Assembly (NCBI RefSeq): GCF_020966635.1
Contig: NZ_JAJKFQ010000001.1
Coordinates: forward strand, 496,001-560,000
Length of the DNA: 64,000 nt
Source of the DNA: Stieleria sp. JC731
GTDB lineage: Bacteria; Planctomycetota; Planctomycetia; Pirellulales; Pirellulaceae
Direction: 5' to 3'
Of this stretch, positions 1-8,580 are shown piece by piece. Under the pieces are notes generated by a model that worked only from the letters and a program-made list of their open reading frames with translations, was not told where the DNA came from and made no database searches. Both the position numbers and the translations under genes were made by a program. Each line of letters begins with the position of its first letter. Within the stretch, counting starts at the first letter, position 1.

Positions 1-1276
1 GAGGTGAGCTATAGCTATGGCTTCCTGATGGTGCTTTCCACGCGATGTCACCTGTCTGGCTGTCATAGGCCAGCAGTCCGAGGTCGTCCTTTCCACCTGC
101 GTGGACGATGACGTTATTGTCGATGACCAGCGGCGATGACGAGAATCCCCACGGAGGCGCACTTCGCTTGGCGTCTTCTTTCAAATCGCGACGCCAAACT
201 TCGGTTCCCGTATTTGGATCCAAGCGAAGAACGATTCCGTCGGCGCCGACTGCATACAGAGCGCTTTCAGACAGGGCGTTTTCGGACAGGGCGTTTTCGG
301 ACAGGGCGTTTTCGGACAGGGCGTTTTCGATAATCGTCGGAGTCGCACGAGGACCGGCGCCACCAATCGCTTCCCAGAATCGACTGGGATAGGTGAATTC
401 CCAAATCTGTTGTCCCGTGTTCGCATCCAAGCAGATGATTGCTTCATCTTCGGCACGTTGTTCCTGTGTAAACAAACGATCGCCACCGATGGCAAATGAT
501 GACCAGCCGGGACCGATCTTCTGTCGCCAAACTTCGTTGGGCGGGTTGGCTTGCCAGTCTTCTTGTAGGCTGACTCCGTGTAAGACGCCATCACGCTTGG
601 GGCCACGGAACGATGGCCAGGGAGCCGAGGCGAATGAAATCGGTTCGGCACTGGGAACGGCCGTGTCGTCTCGTTTTTTGAGTTCGGCCAGGTACTGTTC
701 CTCCGGAGTCGGCGCCCAACGCCACAGCATCTCCGATTCAAACCGTCCCGTCAGGCCTTGCAGTTGCTGGGTTTCCCAATAGCTCACAAACACTGCGCTC
801 GCCACCAACGCATAATGCACCCGTTTTTGCGGTTTGGCAGCGAACAGGATAAGCGAGACAAGGAAAGCAAGCACGGCGGTCGGGATGACCATCACCATCG
901 TCGCCATGTCTTTCATGGACTGATCTAGCAGAACAATCGCGACGCCTAGGATGGTGAAGAAGCCCAGCGTTCCGATGACCTTTTCTTTGACACTGCCGCG
1001 ACTCGCAAAGCACCACCAGAGAATCACGAACACGCCTGCAATCGCCGGCCCTAAAAAAGACGCCATCATGAGTGACAGCGCCATGGTGGGCATCTTTCGC
1101 GCGGCCAGCAAAGCCAGGATGATCGTTAGCAGAATCCAAGCGGGCCAAGTTCGAAGTTTGCTCGCTGTCGACGTTTCGGTTGGTGAGGCCGAATTGGTGT
1201 CGTCGGTGTGGCTGTGTTCATCTTGGGAGATGGAAGCTTCTTCAGGCATGTCAGATGAGCTTTGTTTATCAGTCAT
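1..1276 (-). CDS. Membrane-anchored PQQ-type beta-propeller protein (3' end outside window)
   Basis: Multi-pass membrane protein joined to a PQQ/BamB-like beta-propeller. From the ATG at 1276 the frame stays open to the window edge (about 425 codons), so the C-terminal blades are missing. Residues 1-40 are hydrophilic and rich in Ser, Thr and Asp; about 43-170 hold four or five hydrophobic segments; near residue 218 the propeller opening W-P-S-F-R-G-P appears, then blade motifs such as LDANTGQQIWEF and LDPNTGTEVWRR. Proteins of this class normally face the periplasm. No catalytic residue can be inferred, so the propeller may be a scaffold or binding surface. One blade carries a tandem five-residue expansion (261-330). 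A second propeller protein lies at 61185-62459. Confidence 0.8.
   Translation of the reverse strand, partial: MTDKQSSSDMPEEASISQDEHSHTDDTNSASPTETSTASKLRTWPAWILLTIILALLAARKMPTMALSLMMASFLGPAIAGVFVILWWCFASRGSVKEKVIGTLGFFTILGVAIVLLDQSMKDMATMVMVIPTAVLAFLVSLILFAAKPQKRVHYALVASAVFVSYWETQQLQGLTGRFESEMLWRWAPTPEEQYLAELKKRDDTAVPSAEPISFASAPWPSFRGPKRDGVLHGVSLQEDWQANPPNEVWRQKIGPGWSSFAIGGDRLFTQEQRAEDEAIICLDANTGQQIWEFTYPSRFWEAIGGAGPRATPTIIENALSENALSENALSENALSESALYAVGADGIVLRLDPNTGTEVWRRDLKEDAKRSAPPWGFSSSPLVIDNNVIVHAGGKDDLGLLAYDSQTGDIAWKAPSGSHSYSSP
261..330 (-). repeat. In-frame 15-bp tandem repeat encoding SENAL units
   Basis: Four full copies and a partial copy of a 15-bp unit (gcgttttcggacagg on the plus strand; the first copy has one or two base changes) sit inside the propeller gene. 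On the coding strand each unit adds Glu-Asn-Ala-Leu-Ser, giving about four repeats in front of a normal LYAVGADG blade strand. The frame is preserved because the unit is five codons. This looks like a slippage-prone microsatellite within a blade. Confidence 0.9.
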
Positions 1277-1516
1277 GGATAATTCTCATGCGTGTTCGTC
1301 AAACGGAACGATGCCTTGGGACAAATCGTCAAAAGTTTTCGCTTCGACGTTTTGGGGAGGCAAGTCAGCAAGGTACCGGTTCGCTAGCAATCTACGCCAG
1401 AGGGAACTCTGTACTGATCAGTCCAAGTTTTGGCACCGCTAAGAACACGATCTAAAATAGAGGTTCCCGCTGGCGGGAGGGTAAAGCAGCGATCGACCAA
1501 GTGTTAAAATGCTTTT

Positions 1517-3151
1517 ATGAAGATAAATGATTGGAATGACGCTTGGGACGCTTTGAACTTCGACAATCGGTTTACTCGCCATCTGCCCGGCGATCCGGCA
1601 ACGGAGAACTCGACCCGACAGGTTTATGAAGCTTGTTATTCACGTGTGAACCCATTGCAGTTCTCGCGTCCGCAGCTTGTTGCCTACTCACGCGAAATGT
1701 TGCAGCAACTTGGCTTGGGGGCGGACATCGTTCAGTCCAGCCAATTTGCCCAAGTATTTGGCGGGGGGGAATTGTTGCCAGGCATGGACCCGTTCGCGAT
1801 GTGTTACGGCGGCCATCAATTCGGCAATTGGGCAGGCCAACTCGGGGACGGACGAGCGATCAATTTGGGTGAAGTTGTCGACGTCCATGGTCGGCATCAA
1901 ACCTTGCAGTTAAAGGGATCTGGGCCGACTCCCTATTCACGATTCGCTGACGGTTTAGCCGTTTTACGAAGCAGTGTCCGCGAGTTTCTGTGCAGCGAAG
2001 CGATGTATCATCTGGGCGTTCCGACAACGCGAGCACTCAGTTTGACGCTGACCGGTGAGACGGTCACCCGAGACATGTTTTACGACGGCAATCCCAAGCA
2101 AGAACCCGGGGCGATCGTTTGTCGTGTGGCACCGTCGTTTGTGCGGTTGGGGAATTTTCAGATCTTCGCCAGTCGTGGTGATGAATCGACGCTTCGCATG
2201 TTAACGGACTACACCATTCGGCATGACTTTCAGCATTTGGGTGAACCTTCGAAAGATGTCTATCCTGAATTCTTTGCCGAGGTCTGCCAGCGTACCGCTG
2301 AGTTAATGGTGCACTGGATGCGTGTGGGCTTTGTTCACGGCGTCATGAATACGGATAACCTTTCGGTGCTCGGGCTGACGATCGACTATGGTCCGTATGG
2401 ATGGCTAGAAGACTACGATCCGAATTGGACTCCCAACACCACCGATGCCCAAGGCAGGCGTTATCGCTACGGTCATCAGCCTCAGGTCGCGCAATGGAAT
2501 TTGGCTCAGTTTGCCGGGGCTTTGCTGCCTTTGGTCGAGGGTGATGTCGAAACCATGCAGGCGGGGCTCAAGCTATACGTGGATACGTTCGAGGACGGTT
2601 GGCATTCGATGATGTCAGCGAAGCTGGGACTGGATCGTTTCCGCGGTGAAGATGACCAACAGCTTTTCGGCGACTTGCTGGAAGTCCTCGTGCTTGCGGA
2701 AACCGATATGACGCTGTTCTATCGGTTGTTGGCGGATCTGCCATGTCAAGCGGCGACTGGTGACGAAGAATCCACCGAAACGCAGTGGTCAGATTGGATG
2801 CGTGTGATGGGTGAAGCCTATTACGAACCCGAGAAGATCAGTGATGACGCGATTTCAAAGACGATGCAGTGGCTGCAGTGTTATCGCCAACGCATCGCGG
2901 ATGCCGCAATAACCGATCATCAGCGTCGCCAGCGGATGAACGCTGTCAACCCGCTTTATGTGATGCGAAACTATCTGGCTCAGCTAGCGATCGATCGCAG
3001 TGAGCAAGGTGATCACGACGGCATCACTGATCTACTAGACGTGATGCGTCGCCCTTATGAAGTGCAGCCCGGTCGCGAGGACTTTGCCAAAAAGCGTCCC
3101 GAGTGGGCAAGGCATCGTGCGGGCTGTTCGATGTTGTCGTGCAGTTCTTAA
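1517..3151 (+). CDS. selO: Protein adenylyltransferase SelO (YdiU/UPF0061 family)
   Basis: SelO is a pseudokinase-fold enzyme that transfers AMP from ATP to Ser, Thr or Tyr of proteins and is linked to redox stress. The 544-residue length matches the family. Seen in the sequence: the N-terminal YGGHQFGNWAGQLGDGRA block, the nucleotide-binding lysine in LQLKGSGPTPYSR, the catalytic loop HGVMNTDN, the metal-binding DYGP, and a C-terminus ending in CSMLSCSS, close to the Cys-Ser-Ser end usual in bacterial members. The ATG at 1517 starts the conserved WNDAW region. The gene stands alone and faces an exported-protein gene across a repeat array. The family assignment is firm; the substrates are unknown. 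Confidence 0.95.
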   Translation: MKINDWNDAWDALNFDNRFTRHLPGDPATENSTRQVYEACYSRVNPLQFSRPQLVAYSREMLQQLGLGADIVQSSQFAQVFGGGELLPGMDPFAMCYGGHQFGNWAGQLGDGRAINLGEVVDVHGRHQTLQLKGSGPTPYSRFADGLAVLRSSVREFLCSEAMYHLGVPTTRALSLTLTGETVTRDMFYDGNPKQEPGAIVCRVAPSFVRLGNFQIFASRGDESTLRMLTDYTIRHDFQHLGEPSKDVYPEFFAEVCQRTAELMVHWMRVGFVHGVMNTDNLSVLGLTIDYGPYGWLEDYDPNWTPNTTDAQGRRYRYGHQPQVAQWNLAQFAGALLPLVEGDVETMQAGLKLYVDTFEDGWHSMMSAKLGLDRFRGEDDQQLFGDLLEVLVLAETDMTLFYRLLADLPCQAATGDEESTETQWSDWMRVMGEAYYEPEKISDDAISKTMQWLQCYRQRIADAAITDHQRRQRMNAVNPLYVMRNYLAQLAIDRSEQGDHDGITDLLDVMRRPYEVQPGREDFAKKRPEWARHRAGCSMLSCSS

Positions 3152-3344
3152 AGTCTGTGGTCAAAACTCTCGCCGCTGTCTCATGAGCTTATTAACTAAG
3201 TCATAGCCAACAGCAAATCGTTGAGCGATGCGAACTCATAAGACGCGGGCCAGATCACAAATTGCCTGGTGAAGTTAGTCACCAACGCGACTCTATGAAC
3301 TCGGTGTCTCCGTGTTTCGAATTCTTCCTGCCTAAGCAGCCCAG

Positions 3345-3690
3345 GCCAGGAAGCGGGGGCGCTGGCGCCAGCCCGAGGTTACCAGCGTCCAGTCCGCCGG
3401 CACCTAACCGCACGCTGGCGCGTTGCGGCTGATAGGGTCGCCGATTGAGAAGGACCGGGGAAAGCACAGCTAGATTAGCCGCTGGCGCCAGCCTGCGGTT
3501 ACCAGCGACCCAGTCCCGCAGGCACCTAACCGCACGCTGGCGCGCCAGCGGCTGATAGGTCTGCCGATTAAGAAGGACCGGGGAAAGCACAACTAGATTA
3601 GCCGCCGGCGCCAGCCTGCGGTTACCAGCGACTCAGTCCGCAGGCACCTAACCGCACGCTCGCGCGCCAGCGGCTGATAGAGTTGCCGAT
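3345..3690. repeat. Tandem palindromic array, three units, period about 120-123 bp
   Basis: Three imperfect copies start near 3361, 3481 and 3604. Each has a large inverted repeat: a left arm running from AGCCGCTGGCGCCAGC to TGCGGTT and a right arm beginning AACCGCACGCTGGCGC and ending AGCGGCTGATAG. The units are joined by a conserved linker containing GAAGGACCGGGGAAAGCAC. The array fills the gap between the convergent genes at 1517-3151 and 3694-4698. The arms have the same layout as the other intergenic arrays of this window, with CGGTT/AACCG facing inward. The first unit is the most diverged. Short reading frames inside are not believable genes. Confidence 0.85.
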
Positions 3691-3693
3691 CGG

Positions 3694-4698
3694 TTACGGC
3701 TTTGCTGCATCGAAGTATTCTTGGAGCGATGCAAATTCTTTGGCGTCCTTGATCGGCGTGTAGCTGTAAAGCTTTTCCGAATTGTCGAGGTCGGTTGACC
3801 ATGACTTGAAGTCGAATCGTAAAACGAATTGATAGTCCTCGGGCAGTTCGACTGAACCGTTTGCACGCAACATGTCTGTCAGGTCAACAAGTAAACGCAG
3901 TGGCATTGGCTTCGGTGCTTGGCTGACCCACAACTGCCATTTGACGTCGTCGTCTTGGATTCCGAAAAAGTGAATTGCCGGGGTATCACCACGAAACGGA
4001 TCACGGTCAACCACTTCGACTGACTTCACACCGCTAAGCAAAGATAGTTGTGGATCGACACCTGCCAGCGACAGTGCCAAAACCGGTTCGGGGTAAGGTC
4101 CCATCGGGAAGGGCAGCTCAAAGACGCCGCTTTGCATGGCCAAGGGCTCGGGCAGATGACAGAAAGCGGATGGGGTGATCGCAATCGTTGCCTTCGTGTC
4201 GCTGTTGTAAATCCGTGTTCGCTGCTGGTCACTTTTGAAGTAGACGGTGAACTGTTGCGGTGCGGTCGAAGCGATTTGGTAGCTGGACGTTTTCGAGCTG
4301 ATGATCGCGCCACCGATGATCGTTTCCTCTGCGACATCGATCGAGACCCGAGTCGACTTGGCATCGCGGATTCGCGAGAACAATGGCTCGATTGCCTTGA
4401 CCGTTTCAGCATCGATATTCGGTTCTTCTTGGGGTTGATCATCAGGATCTGCTGGGGCAGATTTTTCGCCATCACCGGATGACTCGCTGTCGGCAGCCGC
4501 CGTCTTGGGTGATTCCTTTTCCTGTGCAGTGCAAACCGGTGCGGCAAAGGCAAACAGAGTCGCGGGTACGAAAAGCACAATTCGAAAGGCGAAGCGGATT
4601 CGATAGTCGAGATTAGAAATCACAAACTGGCTCGCAATGGCAGAGAGTCGGGAAGGGTATTTGGCGCGGTTCGGACGGTCGGTTCCACCGTTGGGCAT
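3694..4698 (-). CDS. Exported DUF2092 / LolA-like protein
   Basis: Predicted periplasmic protein of 334 residues. A hydrophobic stretch (IVLFVPATLFAFAAPVCTAQ, about residues 40-60) looks like a late signal peptide, so the true start may be an internal codon downstream of the ATG at 4698. An acidic, Pro/Ser-rich linker follows, then a domain of about 220 residues with alternating beta strands that resembles DUF2092, a LolA/LolB-type fold thought to bind lipid or lipoprotein. No catalytic motif is visible. The apolipoprotein N-acyltransferase gene lies next to it, divergently, which would fit a role in envelope lipids, but that is only context. Confidence 0.7.
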   Translation of the reverse strand: MPNGGTDRPNRAKYPSRLSAIASQFVISNLDYRIRFAFRIVLFVPATLFAFAAPVCTAQEKESPKTAAADSESSGDGEKSAPADPDDQPQEEPNIDAETVKAIEPLFSRIRDAKSTRVSIDVAEETIIGGAIISSKTSSYQIASTAPQQFTVYFKSDQQRTRIYNSDTKATIAITPSAFCHLPEPLAMQSGVFELPFPMGPYPEPVLALSLAGVDPQLSLLSGVKSVEVVDRDPFRGDTPAIHFFGIQDDDVKWQLWVSQAPKPMPLRLLVDLTDMLRANGSVELPEDYQFVLRFDFKSWSTDLDNSEKLYSYTPIKDAKEFASLQEYFDAAKP

Positions 4699-4861
4699 CC
4701 AAAGCGATATGGCAACCGAAAGGTAGCATCAATCGATCGGTAGCCTTCATTTTTTGCCTGGCGTCAGGCGATGCCTAGCCCCGGATGATGATACGGTAAA
4801 CAAAGTTCTCACGCCCGTGACCGGCATGGCGGTTGGCGACCCAATTTCTTACGATTCTGGG

Positions 4862-6631
4862 ATGGAAACCAATGAAAACGACGTTGATACGTCCACCCCG
4901 AAATCGTCGCCAATCGGTCGGAATCGTTGGCTGTTGATTTGGGCCGCGGTCGTCTTGCGCTGGCTTGCACAGCCGCCGCTGAATCTTTGGCCGTGTATTT
5001 TTATCGCGGTCGTTCCATTATTGATGTTGGGCAAACCTGGGCAATTGACCCGTCGACACTTCGGCGGCCTCTTTCTTGCCGCGACGGTCTATTGGGCGGT
5101 TTCGCTTCAAGGCCTGCGCCATGCGAATCCGTTGATCTACCCATGTTGGATCGCTTTGGCGGGATACTTGGCGTGCTACACCGTCTTGTTTGTTTTCATT
5201 GTCAATCGATTGAGTCAGCGGAAATCGCAACCATCGATCGCGAAAATGGATCCGGCTCGTCTTCCGCTGTTCTTATTGGTTCCGACGGTTTGGGTCGGGC
5301 TGGAGTGCATACGGAACTATTTCATGACCGGCATCTCGGTATTGATGCTCGGTCACAGTCTTGCCGACGTTCCACACTTGATCCAAATCGCGGACATCGC
5401 TGGTACCTATGCCGTATCGTTTGTGATCGTCACAGTGAACGTCGCGATCTTTTTATGGTGTGAGTATCTGAATCGCTCCGGCGACAAATCCAAACAGCAA
5501 AACTCAGCACAGCAAAAACTTGCACAGCCAAGTTCCTTTTCTCAGGCGGCGATCGGCGGTGTCTTTGCGATTGTCTTGCTTGTGTCGAGTTTTCTTTATG
5601 GGGCGTATCGTCTCGGGTATCAAACGCAGGCGAGTTCGGTGACGATCGCACTGATCGGTCGCAATGAGCCGATCGAATATGTGCAAACGAAGGAACGTGA
5701 GTTAGAGATCTTTCACGCCTATCTGGAAGAGTCCACCAAGGCGATCAAGCAGAACGAACCGAAAGTTGACGCCCTCGTTTGGCCGGAATCAATGATGACC
5801 GGATCGATGCCATGGCTTGATGGCGACGGCAGTGCCGAAGACGCGCGACGAAACGGTGTGACTTTATTCGAAGTTCAGGCATGGCTCGAAGAGCAGCGGA
5901 ATCGCTTTCAGTTTCGTGCCGCGAACATGCTGCAGCTGCTTGCGCAGGACAACGGTGATCGGCATGAACCGCCCCATCTGATCGGCGGCTGCGCTGTGAT
6001 TGACTATGGCGAAACTACTAAGGGCTATAGCGGATTGGTGCACCTGACTCCCGATGCGGATGTCGATCAGTGGTATGGAAAGATGCACCTGGTCATGTTT
6101 GGCGAGTACATCCCCCTGATCAAATCAATTCCTTGGGTTCGAGACTTTGTCCCACCGGGAATGGGTATCGATTCGGGAGATGGGCCACGGGTTTTTCAAG
6201 TTGGCGACTTTGGACTGGACGCAAACATTTGTATTGAGACCGCTGTGGAGCGGGTTTCGATCAACCATTTTCGCCGGCTACGGCAGCAACAAAAGAAGCT
6301 TCCCGACGCAATCGTCACGGTCACCAACGATGGTTGGTTCGATGACTCTAGTGTGATCGAGCACCATAAACGCTGTGCCCAGCTGTTGGCTGTTGCTTGT
6401 CGGCGTCCCATCCTGTCAGCAGCCAATAACGGACCGACCGTCTGGATCGACAGCTTCGGACACGTTGTTCGCCAGCTTCCGCAGGGCACCAATGGTCATG
6501 TGCTAGCAGAGCCAGCGATCGATAAGCGAGTGAGCTTGATCGTCCGTCTGGGAGACTGGCCAGCAAGGTTCCTCGCCCTGTTGACCGTCGCGATAGTCTT
6601 TCCATGGCGTCGGCAGCATCACGCCAACTGA
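4862..6631 (+). CDS. lnt: Apolipoprotein N-acyltransferase
   Basis: Inner-membrane enzyme that adds the third acyl chain to the N-terminal cysteine of lipoproteins. The N-terminal half has about seven hydrophobic segments; the C-terminal half is a carbon-nitrogen hydrolase domain. The catalytic triad is visible as Glu in VWPESMM, Lys in WYGKMHLVMFGEY and Cys in ANICIETAVE. An ATG at 4862 gives a hydrophilic leader before the first membrane segment; in-frame ATGs at 4826 and 4754 are also possible. At about 590 residues it is longer than the roughly 510 of E. coli Lnt, because of the leader and a longer stretch between the catalytic Glu and Lys. Lipoproteins in this window (19521, 46936) are plausible substrates. 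Confidence 0.93.
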   Translation: METNENDVDTSTPKSSPIGRNRWLLIWAAVVLRWLAQPPLNLWPCIFIAVVPLLMLGKPGQLTRRHFGGLFLAATVYWAVSLQGLRHANPLIYPCWIALAGYLACYTVLFVFIVNRLSQRKSQPSIAKMDPARLPLFLLVPTVWVGLECIRNYFMTGISVLMLGHSLADVPHLIQIADIAGTYAVSFVIVTVNVAIFLWCEYLNRSGDKSKQQNSAQQKLAQPSSFSQAAIGGVFAIVLLVSSFLYGAYRLGYQTQASSVTIALIGRNEPIEYVQTKERELEIFHAYLEESTKAIKQNEPKVDALVWPESMMTGSMPWLDGDGSAEDARRNGVTLFEVQAWLEEQRNRFQFRAANMLQLLAQDNGDRHEPPHLIGGCAVIDYGETTKGYSGLVHLTPDADVDQWYGKMHLVMFGEYIPLIKSIPWVRDFVPPGMGIDSGDGPRVFQVGDFGLDANICIETAVERVSINHFRRLRQQQKKLPDAIVTVTNDGWFDDSSVIEHHKRCAQLLAVACRRPILSAANNGPTVWIDSFGHVVRQLPQGTNGHVLAEPAIDKRVSLIVRLGDWPARFLALLTVAIVFPWRRQHHAN

Positions 6632-6784
6632 TTGGGCACTCCATTAAGAAGTGTTTGGTGGTCACCGCAATCGCTTTCTAATGGCAGCTTGTCTTCCGCA
6701 CATCGCCTGCAGGGCATCATCCGATGTCAATCGTGTAGATTCACAATTCACCGGCACCGACGATTCCTTTATCCAGTATTTGTC

Positions 6785-8212
6785 ATGCAATCGAGACTTC
6801 AGCATCAGCAAACGACCGAGAAACAAAGCACTCGCCAAAAGGCTCTGGAGGTCAACTTAGACAACCGACGCTATGGGACGTTTGCGGAGATCGGAGCCGG
6901 CCAAGAGGTTGTGCGTTGGTTCTTTCGTGTCGGTGGCGCGTCGGGAACGATTGCAAAAAGCATGTCGGCGTACGACATGAAAGTTAGCGACGCGATCTAT
7001 GGCCGAGCCTCTCGGTATGTCTGTCGAGAGCGTTTGGAATCGATGCTGGACTACGAGCACAAGCTAAACATCGATCGCCTGCGTGAGACTCGCGGTGACA
7101 CGACCGCATTCTTTGCGTTCGCGGATACAGTCTCTGCGAGGAACTATTCGGGAACGAACCAATGCCATGGTTGGATGGGCATCAAGTTTCAAGCTCATCC
7201 GCGTGATGATGATAGTCAAATCATCATCCACGTCAGGATGCTTGACGACGACGCGGCATTGCAGCAAGAAGCTTTGGGTATCGTCGGCGTCAACTTGGTT
7301 TATGGCGCGACGATGTTAAATCACGAGCCAGAACTGTTGGTCGATTCGTTGTTGGATGGCTTGACGACATCACGAATCGAAATCGACATGATCGAGTTTT
7401 CAGGGATCGCGTTTCGTCATGTCGACAACCGCTTGATGAGCTTGAAACTGGTCGAATTGGGACTTAGCGGCGCTGCCATGTTTGCCGCCAACGGCGAAGT
7501 GCTACAGCCTTCGGAGTTCTTTTATCGCAAAGCCATCTTGGTCGAACGTGGCAGCTTTCGTCCCGTTTGCAACGTCAACTTGGACATGCTGCGTTGTGCA
7601 CATGAAAAGTTTTCTGAACAGCCCAACGTCAAAGGCAAAGAGATTGCTCAGGTGATGGAGATCACGATGAACAATCTGAAAGCGGAAGGTCAGATTGACC
7701 TTCGCGATTTTCTGGCCCGGGCGGACGTGATTGCCGCGTGTGGTATGCCGGTGCTGATCTCCGATTACTTCCAGTATTTCCGATTGGCCGCCTATCTGAA
7801 CGATCGGACTAAGGAGTCAATCGCGATCGTCATGGGGGCGGCGAGCATGAAAGACCTGTTCGACGAGCAGTATTACACCGGGCTGCAAGGCGGCGTGTTG
7901 GAGTCGTTCGGAAGGCTGTTTAAGAACGACCTGAAGGTGTTCTGCTATCCGCTGCAAAACCAGGAAACCGGAGAACTGGAAACCAGCGATAACCTGGAAA
8001 TTAAACCAGAGATCCAGCATCTCTATGATTACCTACGAGGCCGTGGTGATATCGTCGCATTGGATAACTTCGATCCGAATTCGCTTGGTGTCTTTTCAAG
8101 AGACGTTCTGAAAAGGATCAAAGATGGTGATGACAGCTGGCAATCGATGGTGCCACCAGCCGTTGCTGAGGTGATCAAGTCCAAGTATTACTTTGATTAT
8201 CAGCCTGCGTAG
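6785..8212 (+). CDS. Conserved protein of unknown function
   Basis: About 475 residues, soluble, with no signal peptide or membrane segment. It opens with LDNRRYGTFAEIGAGQEVVRWFFRVGG and contains GASGTIAKSMSAYDM and QIIIHVRMLD. From memory this is a strongly conserved family in planctomycetes and some other bacteria that carries conflicting database names (including nicotinate-nucleotide adenylyltransferase and TonB-dependent receptor), none supported by a visible motif. The ATG at 6785 sits just before the conserved start; the frame is open upstream to 6632 but that part shows no conserved character. It follows lnt by about 150 bp and could be co-transcribed. I do not assign a function. Confidence 0.75.
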   Translation: MQSRLQHQQTTEKQSTRQKALEVNLDNRRYGTFAEIGAGQEVVRWFFRVGGASGTIAKSMSAYDMKVSDAIYGRASRYVCRERLESMLDYEHKLNIDRLRETRGDTTAFFAFADTVSARNYSGTNQCHGWMGIKFQAHPRDDDSQIIIHVRMLDDDAALQQEALGIVGVNLVYGATMLNHEPELLVDSLLDGLTTSRIEIDMIEFSGIAFRHVDNRLMSLKLVELGLSGAAMFAANGEVLQPSEFFYRKAILVERGSFRPVCNVNLDMLRCAHEKFSEQPNVKGKEIAQVMEITMNNLKAEGQIDLRDFLARADVIAACGMPVLISDYFQYFRLAAYLNDRTKESIAIVMGAASMKDLFDEQYYTGLQGGVLESFGRLFKNDLKVFCYPLQNQETGELETSDNLEIKPEIQHLYDYLRGRGDIVALDNFDPNSLGVFSRDVLKRIKDGDDSWQSMVPPAVAEVIKSKYYFDYQPA

Positions 8213-8560
8213 AGCCCTATCAGCCGCACCGCGTTAGCGGCTGTTCTTGCTCGGACAACCGTGGCTAATGCCCAATCGGCTAATTGGAGCATCGAGCTTG
8301 GAGCCCTATGAGCCGCACCGCGTTAGCGGCGGTTCTTGCATGGACAACCGTGGCTAACGCCCATCGGCTAATCCGGACATCAAGTTGGAGCCCAATCAGC
8401 CGCACCGCGTTAGCGGCGGTTTTTGCGCGGACAACCGTGGCTAACGCCAATCGGCTAATTGGAGCATCGAGCTGGAGTCCTATGAGCCGCACCGCGTTAG
8501 CGGCGGTTCTTGCATGGACAACCGGGGCTAACGCCCAATCGGCTAATCCAGCTGGACCAA
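8213..8560. repeat. Tandem palindromic array, four units, period 87-89 bp
   Basis: Four units with GAGCCGCACCGCGTTAGCGG at about 8221, 8310, 8397 and 8484. Each is an inverted repeat: an arm ending GCGGCGGTT, a loop of about 11 nt (cttgcatggac), and an arm AACCGTGGCTAACGCC ending CGGCTAA. Linkers of about 25 nt (ttggagcatcgagctggag) are also conserved. The array lies between the convergent genes ending at 8212 and 8581 and begins immediately after the stop codon of the first. Arm layout and core match the TIR-bounded elements at 12639, 45828 and 57044. Confidence 0.9.
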
Positions 8561-8580
8561 ATCGCCAGTTCGTGACGCTC

